64,000 bases of DNA from Leptura quadrifasciata (taxonomy: Eukaryota > Arthropoda > Insecta > Coleoptera > Cerambycidae): the NCBI GenBank assembly GCA_963675555.1, contig OY776674.1, positions 29,914,820-29,978,819 of the forward strand. The letters run 5' to 3'. Positions 43,551-54,209 of the stretch are shown here, one piece after another. The first letter of the stretch is position 1. The number at the start of each line of letters is the position of its first letter. Position numbers and translations under genes: made by a program. The notes beneath the pieces were generated by a model, which worked only from the letters and a program-made list of their open reading frames with translations, was not told the origin of the DNA and ran no database searches.

Positions 43551-45090
43551 TTATAGTACGTTCCCCATATTACCAAGATGGCCGATGAAAAAATTACTAA
43601 AATTTTCCAAATAATTCAATCGTCAGGGTCAACTTGTCAAAACCCATAAAAAAGTCATTAGACCCTCACAATACTCAAAAATCACAATACTTAACAAATA
43701 ATTCTGAGAAAATTCACGCAACATCGATAATTCCCAAATAATCCGAATATATCAATAAAATCATTGAAACATCAAAACTCATTGAATTAGAGAAAAAACT
43801 CTACAAAAGACCGCCCTAAAGGATACAGCCCCCTTCAATAACTCGAATCACTTCTAAGTTACTCCCCAAACATCAATTCAAATCAATTTATTTCACTTCC
43901 TAAATTTTTCTACAAGCCCATTTCTCTTCAATTTAACTTTAAACCCAACTTTCCGTCAATATATCTTTCATTCACCCTTTCCAGCCAAACATTCGTCCCA
44001 AAATAAGTCCAGTTCCCCCATCACATGCTAGCAACTCGCAGCTATCTTCATGCTATTACCCTAAAATTGACTTTTGCTCCGTTCATCACCGCGATACATT
44101 ACCCTCAATATGGCATAATATAACATCAAATATGGATTAAAGTAAAAATTGGAATGACTCCGTAAAGTCGTCCCGAAGGTCCTGTACTTAAGAGTTGAAT
44201 ATGATATGAAATTGTGCCGATACGTCCATGGTGAATGAGAGAGAGTAAGTTTTGATGATAAAAGGGAACCGGTTGGAAATAAGTATTGATATTAATCTGT
44301 AGTACCGGTATTTTATTGAAGGATATGAAAGAATACTGATTGAATTTGGATATTAAAGATACGAAATGAATTGCGAGTCGAATTTGAAGGGAAGTTTGTT
44401 TAATAGAAAATTAACGGAACTGAATAGATAGAACTCAATCGAGGTGTGGAAAGCAGTTTTGATGTTAATAAAGTTCATTTGGACTCGGTATTTTTCAGGG
44501 CGAATTTTGTAAGGTCAGGGCCGTAAAATTAGTAATTTGGATATTTTATGATGTTTGCTGACGGATTGAGGTTAGTTATGAATTACTGATGAATCATTAA
44601 TTTTTTCAGAATTTGGTTTTGAAAATTGTAGTTTTTTTAATTAAATTAGGCGTTATATTACTTTTTTATCGTTTTTTAAATTGATATGAAAGATTGAATT
44701 ATTCTGCAAATTTTAAGATTTTTGAAATTTTTCTATACGTCATATGTGAAACGTACCATAACATGCCATGGTAAAAAAACGATCTATGTGTCCCTTGTCT
44801 GCCGATTCCTGTATGCATAGTTCGCATCATACATACTCTGTCTATTATTTCTTAATTAAAATGTTATAATCTGTGAACCTGTCAAAGCTGCATTGCTTAT
44901 GTGCTTTACAAAATGCTCAGAGCGAGTACACAGTAAAACAGGCAACTCTGGGGATTTTGCTTTACTCTTTACTACTACTTTGTGTGCACTTTATTTCATA
45001 CATGTACTTTATATCAATATACTATATATCAATTTAGTATAATAATAATTCATATAATATTCAATATTCAATATTAAGATATAGTCGTTT
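43551..45090. other. Unassigned; strong strand-composition switch near 44,130
   Basis: From about 43,600 to 44,110 the plus strand is conspicuously poor in G and rich in A and C. From about 44,180 to 44,580 it is poor in C and rich in G. No open frames of note and no inverted repeat that I could align by eye account for this. Confidence 0.4.
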
Positions 45091-45305
45091 ACAATTTTAC
45101 CGTGTAGAAAAAAACGCAATAATAACTTTAATACCTCATTAAAATCTCGTTACTTTCTGTACAATTTCGTTCGCAAATCGAATCACCTTTACAGGTTTTT
45201 CGTCGTACGTCGGCTTGTTTGATGGCACCATACCGAATGGTTCACCGGCGCTAATAATAAGTTCGCAAAATTTTTGTTGTATTTTTTATCTGCACCGTAA
45301 TTCTG
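45091..45305. mobile_element. MITE family M, copy 3
   Basis: The ends are ACAATTTTACCGTGTAGAAA and the inverted counterpart ATCTGCACCGTAATTCTGG. The core GTACGTCGGCTTGTTTGATG, then CACCATACCGAATGGTTCAC, matches copies 1 and 2. It is the most diverged of the three at its left end. No coding capacity. Confidence 0.8.
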
Positions 45306-45385
45306 GAGGTTACTTTACCTCATAATCGTTACTATGTACGCAGTATGCTCTACAATGTACGTTTTTTAATAAATAGCTTATTGGT

Positions 45386-45723
45386 CAGGCGCGGATTCAG
45401 ACCAAAATTAAGGGGAGGGAGCATACAAAATATTAAAAGAAACATACAAATAAAATACGCCTAAAAATATGACAAAAAAATCTTATTAAAACAATTATTT
45501 TTATTATTGCTTCAGAAAATAAAATCCAATATAATTCCTAGTTAATACGAGGGTTTCGTGTATCGCAACGTAAATAAACAATTTTTTAGGATACTCGATT
45601 AGCCATTTAAAACCGTATGCGCGACGCAGAGTGCCGGAAAAATTGGTCGTTTTAGTTGATTTTTTAATTTTTTGTGAGCAAGTATGGGCAGGCCCCCATG
45701 ACCCTTTCCTGGGTCCGCGCCTG
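45386..45723. mobile_element. hAT MITE with 8-bp target duplication
   Basis: The terminal inverted repeats are CAGGCGCGGA at 45,386 and TCCGCGCCTG ending at 45,723, a known hAT-type end. The flanking 8-mers are TTATTGGT on the left and TTATTCGT on the right, 7 of 8 identical, which is the hAT duplication length. The interior is AT-rich and encodes no transposase; the 76-codon minus-strand frame at 45,504-45,734 is incidental. It is a non-autonomous element. Confidence 0.85.
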
Positions 45724-46690
45724 TTATTCGTCACATAAAGTGATTATTATTATTATTATTTTAAAATTCCATGTGAAGACTGGAGGTTCTCTATCAATAT
45801 AAATGAAATGGTAGTTGGCAAGACAAAATTATCGAAAAAAGCACAAATAAATTTCTAATTATTCAATTTGTTCTCGCTGCCTGTTCTGTAACTCGTGCCT
45901 TAAAATAATATCGAAATAAATGTCAAAGCCTAAGATTAAAGTCCTTTGTCTCTGGACAACAAAGTTCTTGGAAAAAACCATTTTGCACGGCATAGAGAGC
46001 TAAGTAGAGGCAATTGTACTCACGACCATATAAACGACAGCTACTTACAGCGCCCATAAATTTTCGCATAGTTTCAAATAAAGCTGTTAACTATCCTGAA
46101 ACTATAATGGCCAACAAATTTCCCTTGACCATTTGTCTTTTTTATTCAAATGTCATGTCGTTAATTATCATAAATTGTGTGAAACATATATCTGACAAAG
46201 CTACCTACTACTTGGTTACCCTTAAACATAATGAAGTCGTTACACATTAATCATTTTGAGGGATAATATAGTTTAAAATACATTTATGTAGGTATTTAGT
46301 TCTAATAATAGGTTTAATAGTCATGTTGAATTCCTCTTTTTTGCGTAGTGAAAGAATCACTCAATAATCATTTTCTGGGACTAACGGTGTGATTCTTCTT
46401 TTTATGATTGTTTGATTAAAGAAAATAATCTACCCCTGTGAAGACTTAATAACGAACATAGTATATCCAGAAAAATTAATATTATAATAGTTGCTCACAA
46501 TGAGGAATGAGGAAGATTCATGAATGTTAAAAATGCTTAAATTTATTATAATTGTTATGTACTATATAATAAAGAAAACAATAATATGTCAAATTTTACA
46601 GGAAACAAAATTTTTATTTATTAAAAAATCAATGTATTTTAGTTTGTGTGATTTATATATATATATTATATTCTCACCTGTATATTCTCA
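45724..46690. other. Unassigned AT-rich DNA
   Basis: Nothing recognisable; a (TAT)n microsatellite lies at 45,744-45,764 and a (TA)n at 46,650-46,670. Confidence 0.3.
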
Positions 46691-46830
46691 CCAACAGTTA
46701 CTCTCCGGGCACATAGCCCGGAGAGTAGCTGTTGGTTGCAGTCTGATTACGTTCCTGATAGTAAAATAAGGATTTTATAGAGGAGTTTGCGACTAAAAAT
46801 ATTATGTTTAATATTCCGCCCTCTAAAAGC
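46691..46830 (+). repeat. Hammerhead repeat, 3' part of a preceding unit, starting with a hairpin
   Basis: The sequence from GCACATAGCCCGGAGAGTAG through GGATTTTATAGAGGAGTTTG to CCGCCCTCTAAAAGC (46,830) is the 3' part of the unit seen complete at 46,831-47,290. Its left edge is a 45-base hairpin (46,691-46,735): CCAACAGTTACTCTCCGGG, loop CACATAG, CCCGGAGAGTAGCTGTTGG. The left arm is not part of the normal unit, so it arose at the truncation point, perhaps by template switching. Confidence 0.75.
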
Positions 46831-47290
46831 ACCTTTGAACTATGCTAAGACCAGTCAGGCTATTTATTTTTCGATTGCAACAGACACTGGACCGCTAGAT
46901 GCCGCCTGCTGACTATTTTACATGTCGCTATTGTAAAAATACTGGGATGTACCAAATAGTCAAAGGATCCTCGTGCCGGTCGTCGCATGCCTACCTTACA
47001 CTGACGAGAGCCAACAGCTCGAAACTGCAGTCTGCAAGTGGTGTGTGACGACTGGCAAGAGAGCTCCTTTAAGTAGGATCAGTCTTTCGGCTGGTGTTTG
47101 TTGCAATCGAAGCATTAGCGTTTTGATGGTAATATGCAATTATTACACTTAACGCGCCAGACTTGTAACCCTTTAATTCAGCGCTCGGCGGGGCACATAG
47201 CCCGGAGAGTAGCTGTTGGTTGCAGTCTGTTTACGTTCCTTACGTTTGCGACTAAAAATATTATATTTAATATTCCGCCCTCTAAAAGCT
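46831..47290 (+). repeat. Hammerhead-bearing repeat unit, copy 2 (about 460 bp)
   Basis: The unit starts after CTCTAAAAGC at 46,830 with about 160 bases not present in copy 1, includes the hammerhead at 46,995-47,038, and runs to CTCTAAAAGC ending at 47,290. Together with the partial unit at 46,691-46,830 it forms a head-to-tail 1.3-mer. Head-to-tail copies and an embedded type-I hammerhead are the organisation described for animal retrozymes and for Penelope terminal repeats. No protein is encoded. Confidence 0.75.
46995..47038 (+). ncRNA. Type-I hammerhead ribozyme motif, copy 2
   Basis: The core CTGACGA is at 47,001-47,007. Stem II is fully paired (GAGC, loop CAACA, GCTC; 47,008-47,020), GAAA follows at 47,021-47,024, and the palindromic CTGCAG (47,025-47,030) forms stem III. 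Cleavage is predicted after C47,032. Stem I (CTTACA with TGCAAG) has one A-C mismatch. All conserved core positions match the hammerhead consensus. Unlike copy 1, stem II is intact and stem I is the damaged helix. Confidence 0.8.
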
Positions 47291-49269
47291 TTTGTGTAGA
47301 AATTATAGATTCCCTTTATCGAGTCTATTAATCGGTTTTGTAACTTGCTAGTAAAGAACTCTAACTAGAAAAGAAGCTTGTGCGCTTAAGTCGCCCATCA
47401 ACAGATGGCAACACCCGTACAATTTTGCAGCTTTCAATTTAGTAAAACTATATTTTTCAAGTTTGTATATTGATACTATATTGTAGAACGTAATATAAAA
47501 AAGTTTACCTTATTAGTTAAAATCACCAAGGGATCATTTTCCTACCGATTTTGATCTGATTTACACTTAAAAACGTTCACTGTGGGATCCTCAGTAATTT
47601 ATATTACAATCATACCCATATTCTGTGTATTTAACACAATCAGGTAAGTTTTATTTATTAGTAATTAAAATTTCAATAATTTTCACTTTTGTTCTTATTG
47701 CAGTTTCAATTTTTTTTAAATTCATTTTTTAAATTTAATAAGTAATTAAAATACTCCATGTTACCACATGATAATACAATATTCTATTTCATTTCTGGCA
47801 ATTTATAGTTTGCAAATCAGAATTAATAAATTCACTAATTGAGTAATTGATTGATCGATTAATTAATTAATTAATTTGTCTATAAATATTACACATCAAA
47901 TTGCCAAATCATTTCGATTGAGTGCTCTACCAGATAATGGGGTCCCGAACTGCAGTACCAGAGCTTTCCATTTTCAGCTATACCGACAAAAGTTGGTATT
48001 ATCAATGATTTTTATATTGTCATGAAAGACAATATTTTGCAAATTGTATTTTAAGCAATTCAATTTATAACATTATCTTATTAAAGAAAATATATAAAAT
48101 ATATATTTTTTCGCTTTATTAAAATTTGAAAAATCCTGAATTTTACATTTATATAAGTGTTTTTTGATGTTTTATCGATTCCCATTAAACAAAAAAAATC
48201 ACACTACTTCCTCATTACTTACAAATGTATGTATGTTGTATATTCGGCAGACCACAAAAAGCAGCATCAAATCATCGAGATCAAAGCATTTCTCACATAC
48301 AGCCTAGTTTACTATTAATATCAAAATTGTTTAAGACTCCGTCAGTATTTATGGGAAAAACGCCTTTTAAGTTGAGCAATTCATATGTAAAATATGGCTG
48401 ATACTATCCACATATCGTACGTATATCAACAGATATTTATATGCCGCACTGCGCTATTTGTAACTCGCAGACCTTATGAGAGCGCGAGAAAAAAGTTAAA
48501 ATATGAACCGAACCGTCTTCGTGGAGACTACAATAATAACAAATATTAAAGAAAATCTCTTTGAACATATGCTACACATACCATAACGTAACACGAAAAA
48601 GCTCTGTGGCTCGCAGTCCTTGTTTTGTGTGTGACTAGATTTTATTTTTTGCTGTTCTCCTGCATTAATGCCCCTTGTGCTTCTTTCTGCATTGTGTGTT
48701 CACAGGCAGTAGGCAGGGATACAGAGAAATAATGACGCGGGCAAACAATTTCTTTTTCGTACCACTAACAGTAACCGATTCCATGTTTCAGTTACTGAAC
48801 GTTCAGAGGGTTTGAATTGAATTATTACACACGAAAGAAACTTAAATTTCGAGGCGAAGACGATTTCACATGATATATTTTTAATGGGTAACAGGTTGAT
48901 GTGATTACGATGTATATAAAGTTAGCAAACCACTTTTGGTAAGGTGCAAACAAATATTGGACAAGCTATAACTGTTGTTGGTATTCTGTATCTTGAATTA
49001 TTTTCGAGAAAACTACACATAATTAACAATCTAAAGGACTAGGCACAAATGTCAGGGGGTTTCTAAACATCGATATAATTTGCTGAAATTTTAGCATGTT
49101 ACACCTAAAGTATATTAATAATTGTTTTCTACGTAAAGATGATAACGATTCCTTTACTTGATATATACTGTAATAGAAACTCCCTATTTCTCCTTATGTA
49201 ATAAGCGATTTCAATATAATTTGTTTAGGGTTTATATGGTCTATACTTCTCAGACTTCAGAAATTGAGG
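47291..49269. other. Unassigned AT-rich DNA
   Basis: No gene or recognised repeat. A short ATTAATTA run is at 47,858-47,875. Nothing else supports annotation. Confidence 0.3.
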
Positions 49270-49515
49270 AGTTAATCACTCCTTCGAAAGATGGTCAGCA
49301 TACTTCACATTACATTAATACTTCCTCGGACTACAATATACTCCATCATACTGCGTAGTATTTCATGCATACTTCACAATACTTCACCGTACTACACTGG
49401 TACTTCATATAGTAGATGCTACTTCACGATACTTCAACGTACTACAATTATATTTCATATATTACATCGATACTTCACGATACTTTATACATACTTCACG
49501 ATACTTCTACATTTT
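49270..49515. repeat. Degenerate short tandem repeat, TACTTCACNATAC type
   Basis: Many imperfect copies of ATACTTCACGATACTTCA and TACTACA follow one another at about 10-base spacing. The 88-codon frame across it (49,291-49,557) merely translates the repeat. A related, purer array lies at 49,840-49,975. Confidence 0.65.
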
Positions 49516-49839
49516 TATACAAAAAAAGTGCCTATTATAGATCATGCATTATATTAGATAAGTAATTTTAAAAGATATATTTTATGCTATTACATTCATT
49601 ATTATTTTAACTTACATACATATAATTATTTTAAAAACAGATTTAACTGCATTTTAATTCTATGTAAAAAATGATTAATAATAATTATATCACTCTTAAT
49701 TCTTCTCGTTGTGGTGTTTTATATTAAATTATATTTTTGCTTGAAAGACCACCCTTTCCAGGGAATTAAAGTCTGCGTACTAATTTTCTACTAATATTTT
49801 CATGTACTAATTTAGTACATGATACTACAGTGGCATTAT

Positions 49840-49975
49840 ATAATACTATATTATAATACTACATGATATACTTCATAATACTACATCGTACTTCATCATA
49901 CTACATCGTACTTCATCATACTACATCGTGTAGTATCGACTACTTTGATACTGCATAATACTACATGAATACTAA
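49840..49975. repeat. Short tandem repeat, 20-bp unit TACTTCATCATACTACATCG
   Basis: Between 49,873 and 49,930 the 20-base unit is repeated nearly exactly about three times, with looser ATACTACAT copies on both sides. It looks like the younger core of the array family at 49,270-49,515. Confidence 0.75.
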
Positions 49976-51769
49976 TCAATATTTCACACAAGGGTGATCA
50001 ATATACTTCACGAGTGATTACCCCCTCGGCAGAAATAATGATGCTGATATTTTAATTCATGATATGATCAGGACCAGGAAAATTAAGGCGACGGGTTCGA
50101 GAGAGTGATATTTTTGTTATCGATCGAGGTTACAGGGATACACTTGGGTTTCTCAAAAATTTAAATCTTGATCACGAGATGCCATAATTTTTAACCAAAG
50201 ACAATTTACGATTGAAGAGGCAAATCAATCACGATTAATAACTATAATCAGATGGATTTTGGAATCACGAAATGTACATTTGAAACGTGTTTTTAAATAA
50301 AACACAGATAATGCTTTAGTCCAAAAATACTTTAACTAGCCCAAGCTAAGAACTTGTTACACATGAAGGTCGAACAAGAACGTTTGCATTTGAGGCGTAG
50401 GTGTGTGGATAGAAATATGGGTCAGAACCAGTTTCCTCAATTTTCCAGGCTGCTGCTACAGCGAGCGCTACAGTATATTTCGGACAAAATTTTCGATACA
50501 TATCAAGTTCGTGTGGCACCAGTTTATATCTAAGATACATTGGGTCGTAATAGAATACGCGAATTTATTTTTGAGACTCGTTATTTGAACCGAGGTTAAT
50601 AAGAGCATGATTGTATTTTCGATTTGCCCAAGCAAAAAAGTATACTTTGTATATTGTACATATCTCATATCTTACAATGAATATCCTTTAAATAATCGTA
50701 ACCAAGGACCAGATGAACCAACAAATAATGTACTTGTAAATCAGATGCAAGAACTCTTGTAGTTATGTGCACACATTGCCAGTATCCTATTATTGTTCTT
50801 TGGTAATACAATGTACGAAGAAAATATTCTGTACCCAAATGCTCATTTCTTCTACGGTTGATATTTTCTTGAAGATTTATACCAGGTTATTCTATGAAAA
50901 CCACGATTCCCCGTGTTACAAATGTGATCATCTATAATATTGATTATTATTCATATTTACCAAATCTCACCATAATCTTTATTGTAACATTAAGTCGGAC
51001 GAATATTTCGCCAACTAAGTTACCATCATGAGGTGATAAAAACTTTTATCATCTCGAGATGAATCTCGCGAAATCATTTCGCATGCAATTTGTGTATATC
51101 TCAACTTTTTCAATTCGGTAAAATTAAAAGTTCCGCGGTAAAATGCGTCCCATTTAAACAAAATGAAAATCCTCCAGAGCGAGAATACGCCGTACAAAGA
51201 CTACATATTATTAAAACTGATAGCCCGAGCCAAACTGCTTTTTATGCAGGTCTCGCGAGGTTTTTAAACTTTAAATTGCTCTATATTTATACGTTCAGAA
51301 AATGTCAACTCTGTCTTAATATTTGTGTAAGCCATGTTTTATTGGAGTTCATGCTATACGGAGCGTTTATCCGACTGACATCTTGAGGAACATATGTCTC
51401 CTAATTATTAATACCTCGAGTTATTTAACTGACAATTTGCGGCGCTGTTGGGCTCATTTCGGTTGATGAATTCATGCAAAATTGTTTACAATAACTGTGC
51501 AGACTCTCGCGTGTAAAAAATTAACACACCCGACCTGGAAATTTATTAGCGCGAGGCCTCATTTACTTCCAGATATAATTAGTCGGTGTTCTTGGGCAGC
51601 TGCCTGAGAAATTCTGTATATTCGTTTACATACATAAGACTTTGAATGGTAGTCGTCTCGCAACTCTCGTGTCGTTGATTGGAATATTACTGATAATATA
51701 CGATAACAGGTCCACGAAAAAATGGCCTCCCAAACTATTTATGAGACATTATAGACAAATGGAATGGAT
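49976..51769. other. Unassigned
   Basis: No gene or repeat is recognised. The part from 51,000 to 51,620 is less AT-rich and could be host non-coding DNA. Short frames of 60-98 codons (for example 51,090-51,386) have no recognisable domain. Confidence 0.3.
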
Positions 51770-52110
51770 GCATAAATTACATGAAAGACCAAAAAAAAAG
51801 ACGGGCATCAAATATCATCATCACCAATATAAAAGAATCAAGCCAATCCAATCGCCAATCTAGAATTGAGGATGAACTAAAAATTGTCAAAGAGGTCATT
51901 AATAAAACAGACATTCAAGATAATTATCAAATCCGAGTTCAAAGGTTAGGCCAATACGATCCAGCAAAAAATAGACCTATTAAAATAATTCTATCCAACT
52001 TCTATCCAACATTCTATCCAATGGTGCCATTTATACTAAGAAATAAAAAAAAATTGATATACCAGGAATCAAAATTTTTAATGAAAATTTTATCAAATTC
52101 GGTTTAATTT
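51770..52110 (+). pseudogene. Non-LTR ORF1-like fragment
   Basis: The plus strand encodes 'RRASNIIITNIKESSQSNRQ', an acidic spacer, 'NYQIRVQRLGQYD', 'RPIKIIL' and 'PFILRNKKKLI'. This layout (NIIVxGxxE, then RLG and RPIKVxL, then ILRNKKKL) is that of ORF1 proteins of L1/CR1/Jockey-type retrotransposons, which bind the element RNA. It is a 108-codon fragment starting within the domain. It lies upstream of an RT remnant on the same strand, separated by repeat R copy 2, so both may derive from one element. Confidence 0.55.
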
Positions 52111-52149
52111 TGGCCAGGTTAGTCGTAATTCAATTTTTGACGTTTTTTC

Positions 52150-52440
52150 AGTATATTTATATACACATCGTGGGAAGCGGTGAACCGATTTCCACGAAAT
52201 TTGAACTGAAGGTTCCTTGAACATAGACAATAAAAGGGCACCATTCTCGTGTCTTAACTAGCGTGTCCAAAATAAATTAAAACTGAAAAAACACCCTTAA
52301 TAATGATCAATTTATCCCTTTCTCACGAAAAAAAGGGTTCCCTCACCTAGTCAAAGCGGAAAACTCAAGGTACCCTTAGTTTCGCCAAAACAAACTTATT
52401 TTTTTATGTCGCGTTGCTCCATGTAAAATTTCCTCTCTAT
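52150..52440 (-). repeat. Interspersed repeat R, copy 2 (uninterrupted)
   Basis: Read on the minus strand, it runs AAATTTTACATGGAGCAACG, CGACATAAAAAAATAAGTTT, through TTCAGTTTTAATTTATTTTG to GTTCAAGGAACCTTCAGTTC and ends near 52,150. It is the empty-site reference for copy 1 at 27.0-28.7 kb. It carries about 35 bases (around 52,236-52,270) that are missing from copy 1. Confidence 0.85.
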
Positions 52441-52469
52441 GGAATACCGGGTACTCCACTAGATTTGAT

Positions 52470-53230
52470 TAATCTTATTTATCGAATAGATTATATTATG
52501 TATTTGCAGGCAATATGAATTCTAGTTACAAAAGTATCATACATGGGATACCTCAAGGATCTATGTAGGGGCCCCTTTTATGTTTAATATATGTTAATGA
52601 TTTCCCAAATTGCTTAAGAAATAGCGGTAACTCTTATTTGCTCCGATAAATATACCTTAAATCTGGCCCAAAAAAATGCTCAAATTGAGAATAGTGCTAA
52701 GACATGGCTGTATATCAATAAATTATGTTTAAATCATGATAAAACGTAAAGAATTTCACAGAAATTCACAGAATTTTGGTCAACAATAGTGTTGGGTATC
52801 AAATCGACGATGGCCTAAAATGGGACACGCATGTTCAAATGTGCAATAAACTTTGCAGTTCTATCTACGTCCTAAGGAAATTTAGTGCTCTGCAGTTTAT
52901 TTTGCACTCATTCACTCGCACTTTAGTTTTGACATCACATTGTGGGGAAATTCCAGTATCTGCCAAAAGGTTTTTATTCCACAGAAGTGAGCATTTAGGA
53001 TTTTAGAAATGTGAGTTTTCAGGATCATTGTAAACCTTTACTTAGAAATTACGGCATAATGTCTTTACCTAAATCTAAAAATATCTTGCTAAACTTTGGT
53101 ACGTATAATAAATTGCCTACACATTGGAAAAATTTAGATCTCTAAAATTTTACGAACACCCTTAAGAAGTTTTTTATTAAGATGTGTATCTACTCAGTTG
53201 AAGAATACATAAACTATGATAGCCTTGTAT
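52470..53230 (+). pseudogene. Non-LTR retrotransposon RT remnant
   Basis: The plus strand shows 'HGIPQGSM', a TAG, then 'GPLLCLIYVNDFPNCL' (52,540-52,610). The YADD box is lost. Further on are 'VGYQIDDGLKWDTHVQMCNK', 'IYVLRKFSALQF', 'DITLWGNSSICQKVFI', 'GIMSLP' and 'NKLPTHWKNL'. This is the end of an ORF2 of the Jockey/CR1-like group. Frameshifts and stops are frequent. The ORF1-like fragment at 51.77-52.11 kb is in the same orientation upstream. Confidence 0.75.
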
Positions 53231-53268
53231 TTATATAAACCCCCCTTCATGTAAACCAATCTATTTTT

Positions 53269-54209
53269 TACTTCCACGTCCAGTGGAAGTATAGTAACGC
53301 AAAAAAAAATAATTTTTATTTTGCTGAAATAGGTTTAAAATGTCTTGAAACGTCGAGATTTTAAATTCGAGCGAAAAAATTCCTGTCTGTCGGTCTGTCT
53401 GTAACTTTTTTGTGTGCACATTTACTCTAGAACCGTTTATGATATTGAGTTGAAATTTGGTACACTCGTGTACTGTAACGAGATCTGGAAATAGATTATA
53501 TTTTGATCTAATTCCGTTGAAGGGTTCGGGGGTGAATGGGGTAAATAAGGGTAAATAGGTAAAGCGAGCAGGTAAGAGTCCATAAAATTCCAATTTAGGG
53601 CATGTACGAAATGTTAAGGTCTCAATATTTCTTGACATCAGACACACCCCCCACCCCCCCACTATCACCCCTAATACCACCCCACACTATTATGAAAGGG
53701 AGTAAAAAAAATTAAATGTGATTTAGTCTGTATACAAGAACGACACGTCTCAAAAAATTTTCTTGGTGTTAGCTACTCCCTCTACCCTATTATTAAAGGG
53801 AGTAAGAAATTAAATTGGGATTTAGTGTGTATACGAGAACCAAGGGACTTTAAAATTTTTTTGGCATTAGCCACCTCCTCTACTGCCCCCATTGCCACCC
53901 CCACCCTATTATTAAAGGGAGTAAAAAATTAAATTTGGATTTAGTGTGTGTACGAGAACCAAGGGCCTCTAAAATTTATTTTGGCATTAGTTACCTCCCT
54001 ACCACCTCCATTGCCACCCCCACCCTATTGTTTAAGGGGATGAAAAATTAGATTGGGGTTTAGTGTGTATACGAGAACCGAGAGTTTCTAAAAAAAATTT
54101 TATATTAGCGACCCCCTCCACCACCCCTACTTTATTATTAAAGGGAATAAAATATTACATTAGAATTTATGTGTATAAGACTTGGATACAAAATCTGGAT
54201 GTGGAAGTA
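53269..54209 (+). mobile_element. Minisatellite-bearing TIR element, copy C (full length)
   Basis: The left terminus TACTTCCACGTCCAG (53,269) and the right terminus CTGGATGTGGAAGTA (54,209) are inverted repeats, 14 of 15 matching. Immediately inside the left end, ACTTCCACGTCCAGTGGAAGT forms a hairpin. The left half carries conserved blocks shared with copies A and B. The right half (53,640-54,190) is a minisatellite of five units of about 105-122 bp, each with ATTATTAAAGGGAGTAA and a GTGTGTATACGAGAACCAAG block. It is non-coding; the 139-codon minus frame is incidental. Helentron/DINE-like elements have comparable minisatellites, but the TIRs here speak for a TIR transposon. Confidence 0.85.

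Noticed and set aside
49291..49557. 88-codon frame rich in His, Tyr and Ile
   Set aside because: It translates a degenerate TACTTCA tandem repeat.
53261..53680. 139-codon minus-strand frame with TDRQT-like residues, and similar frames at 12,719 and 5,313
   Set aside because: They are translations of the GTCTGTCGGTC block of a non-coding TIR element and differ by frameshifts among copies.
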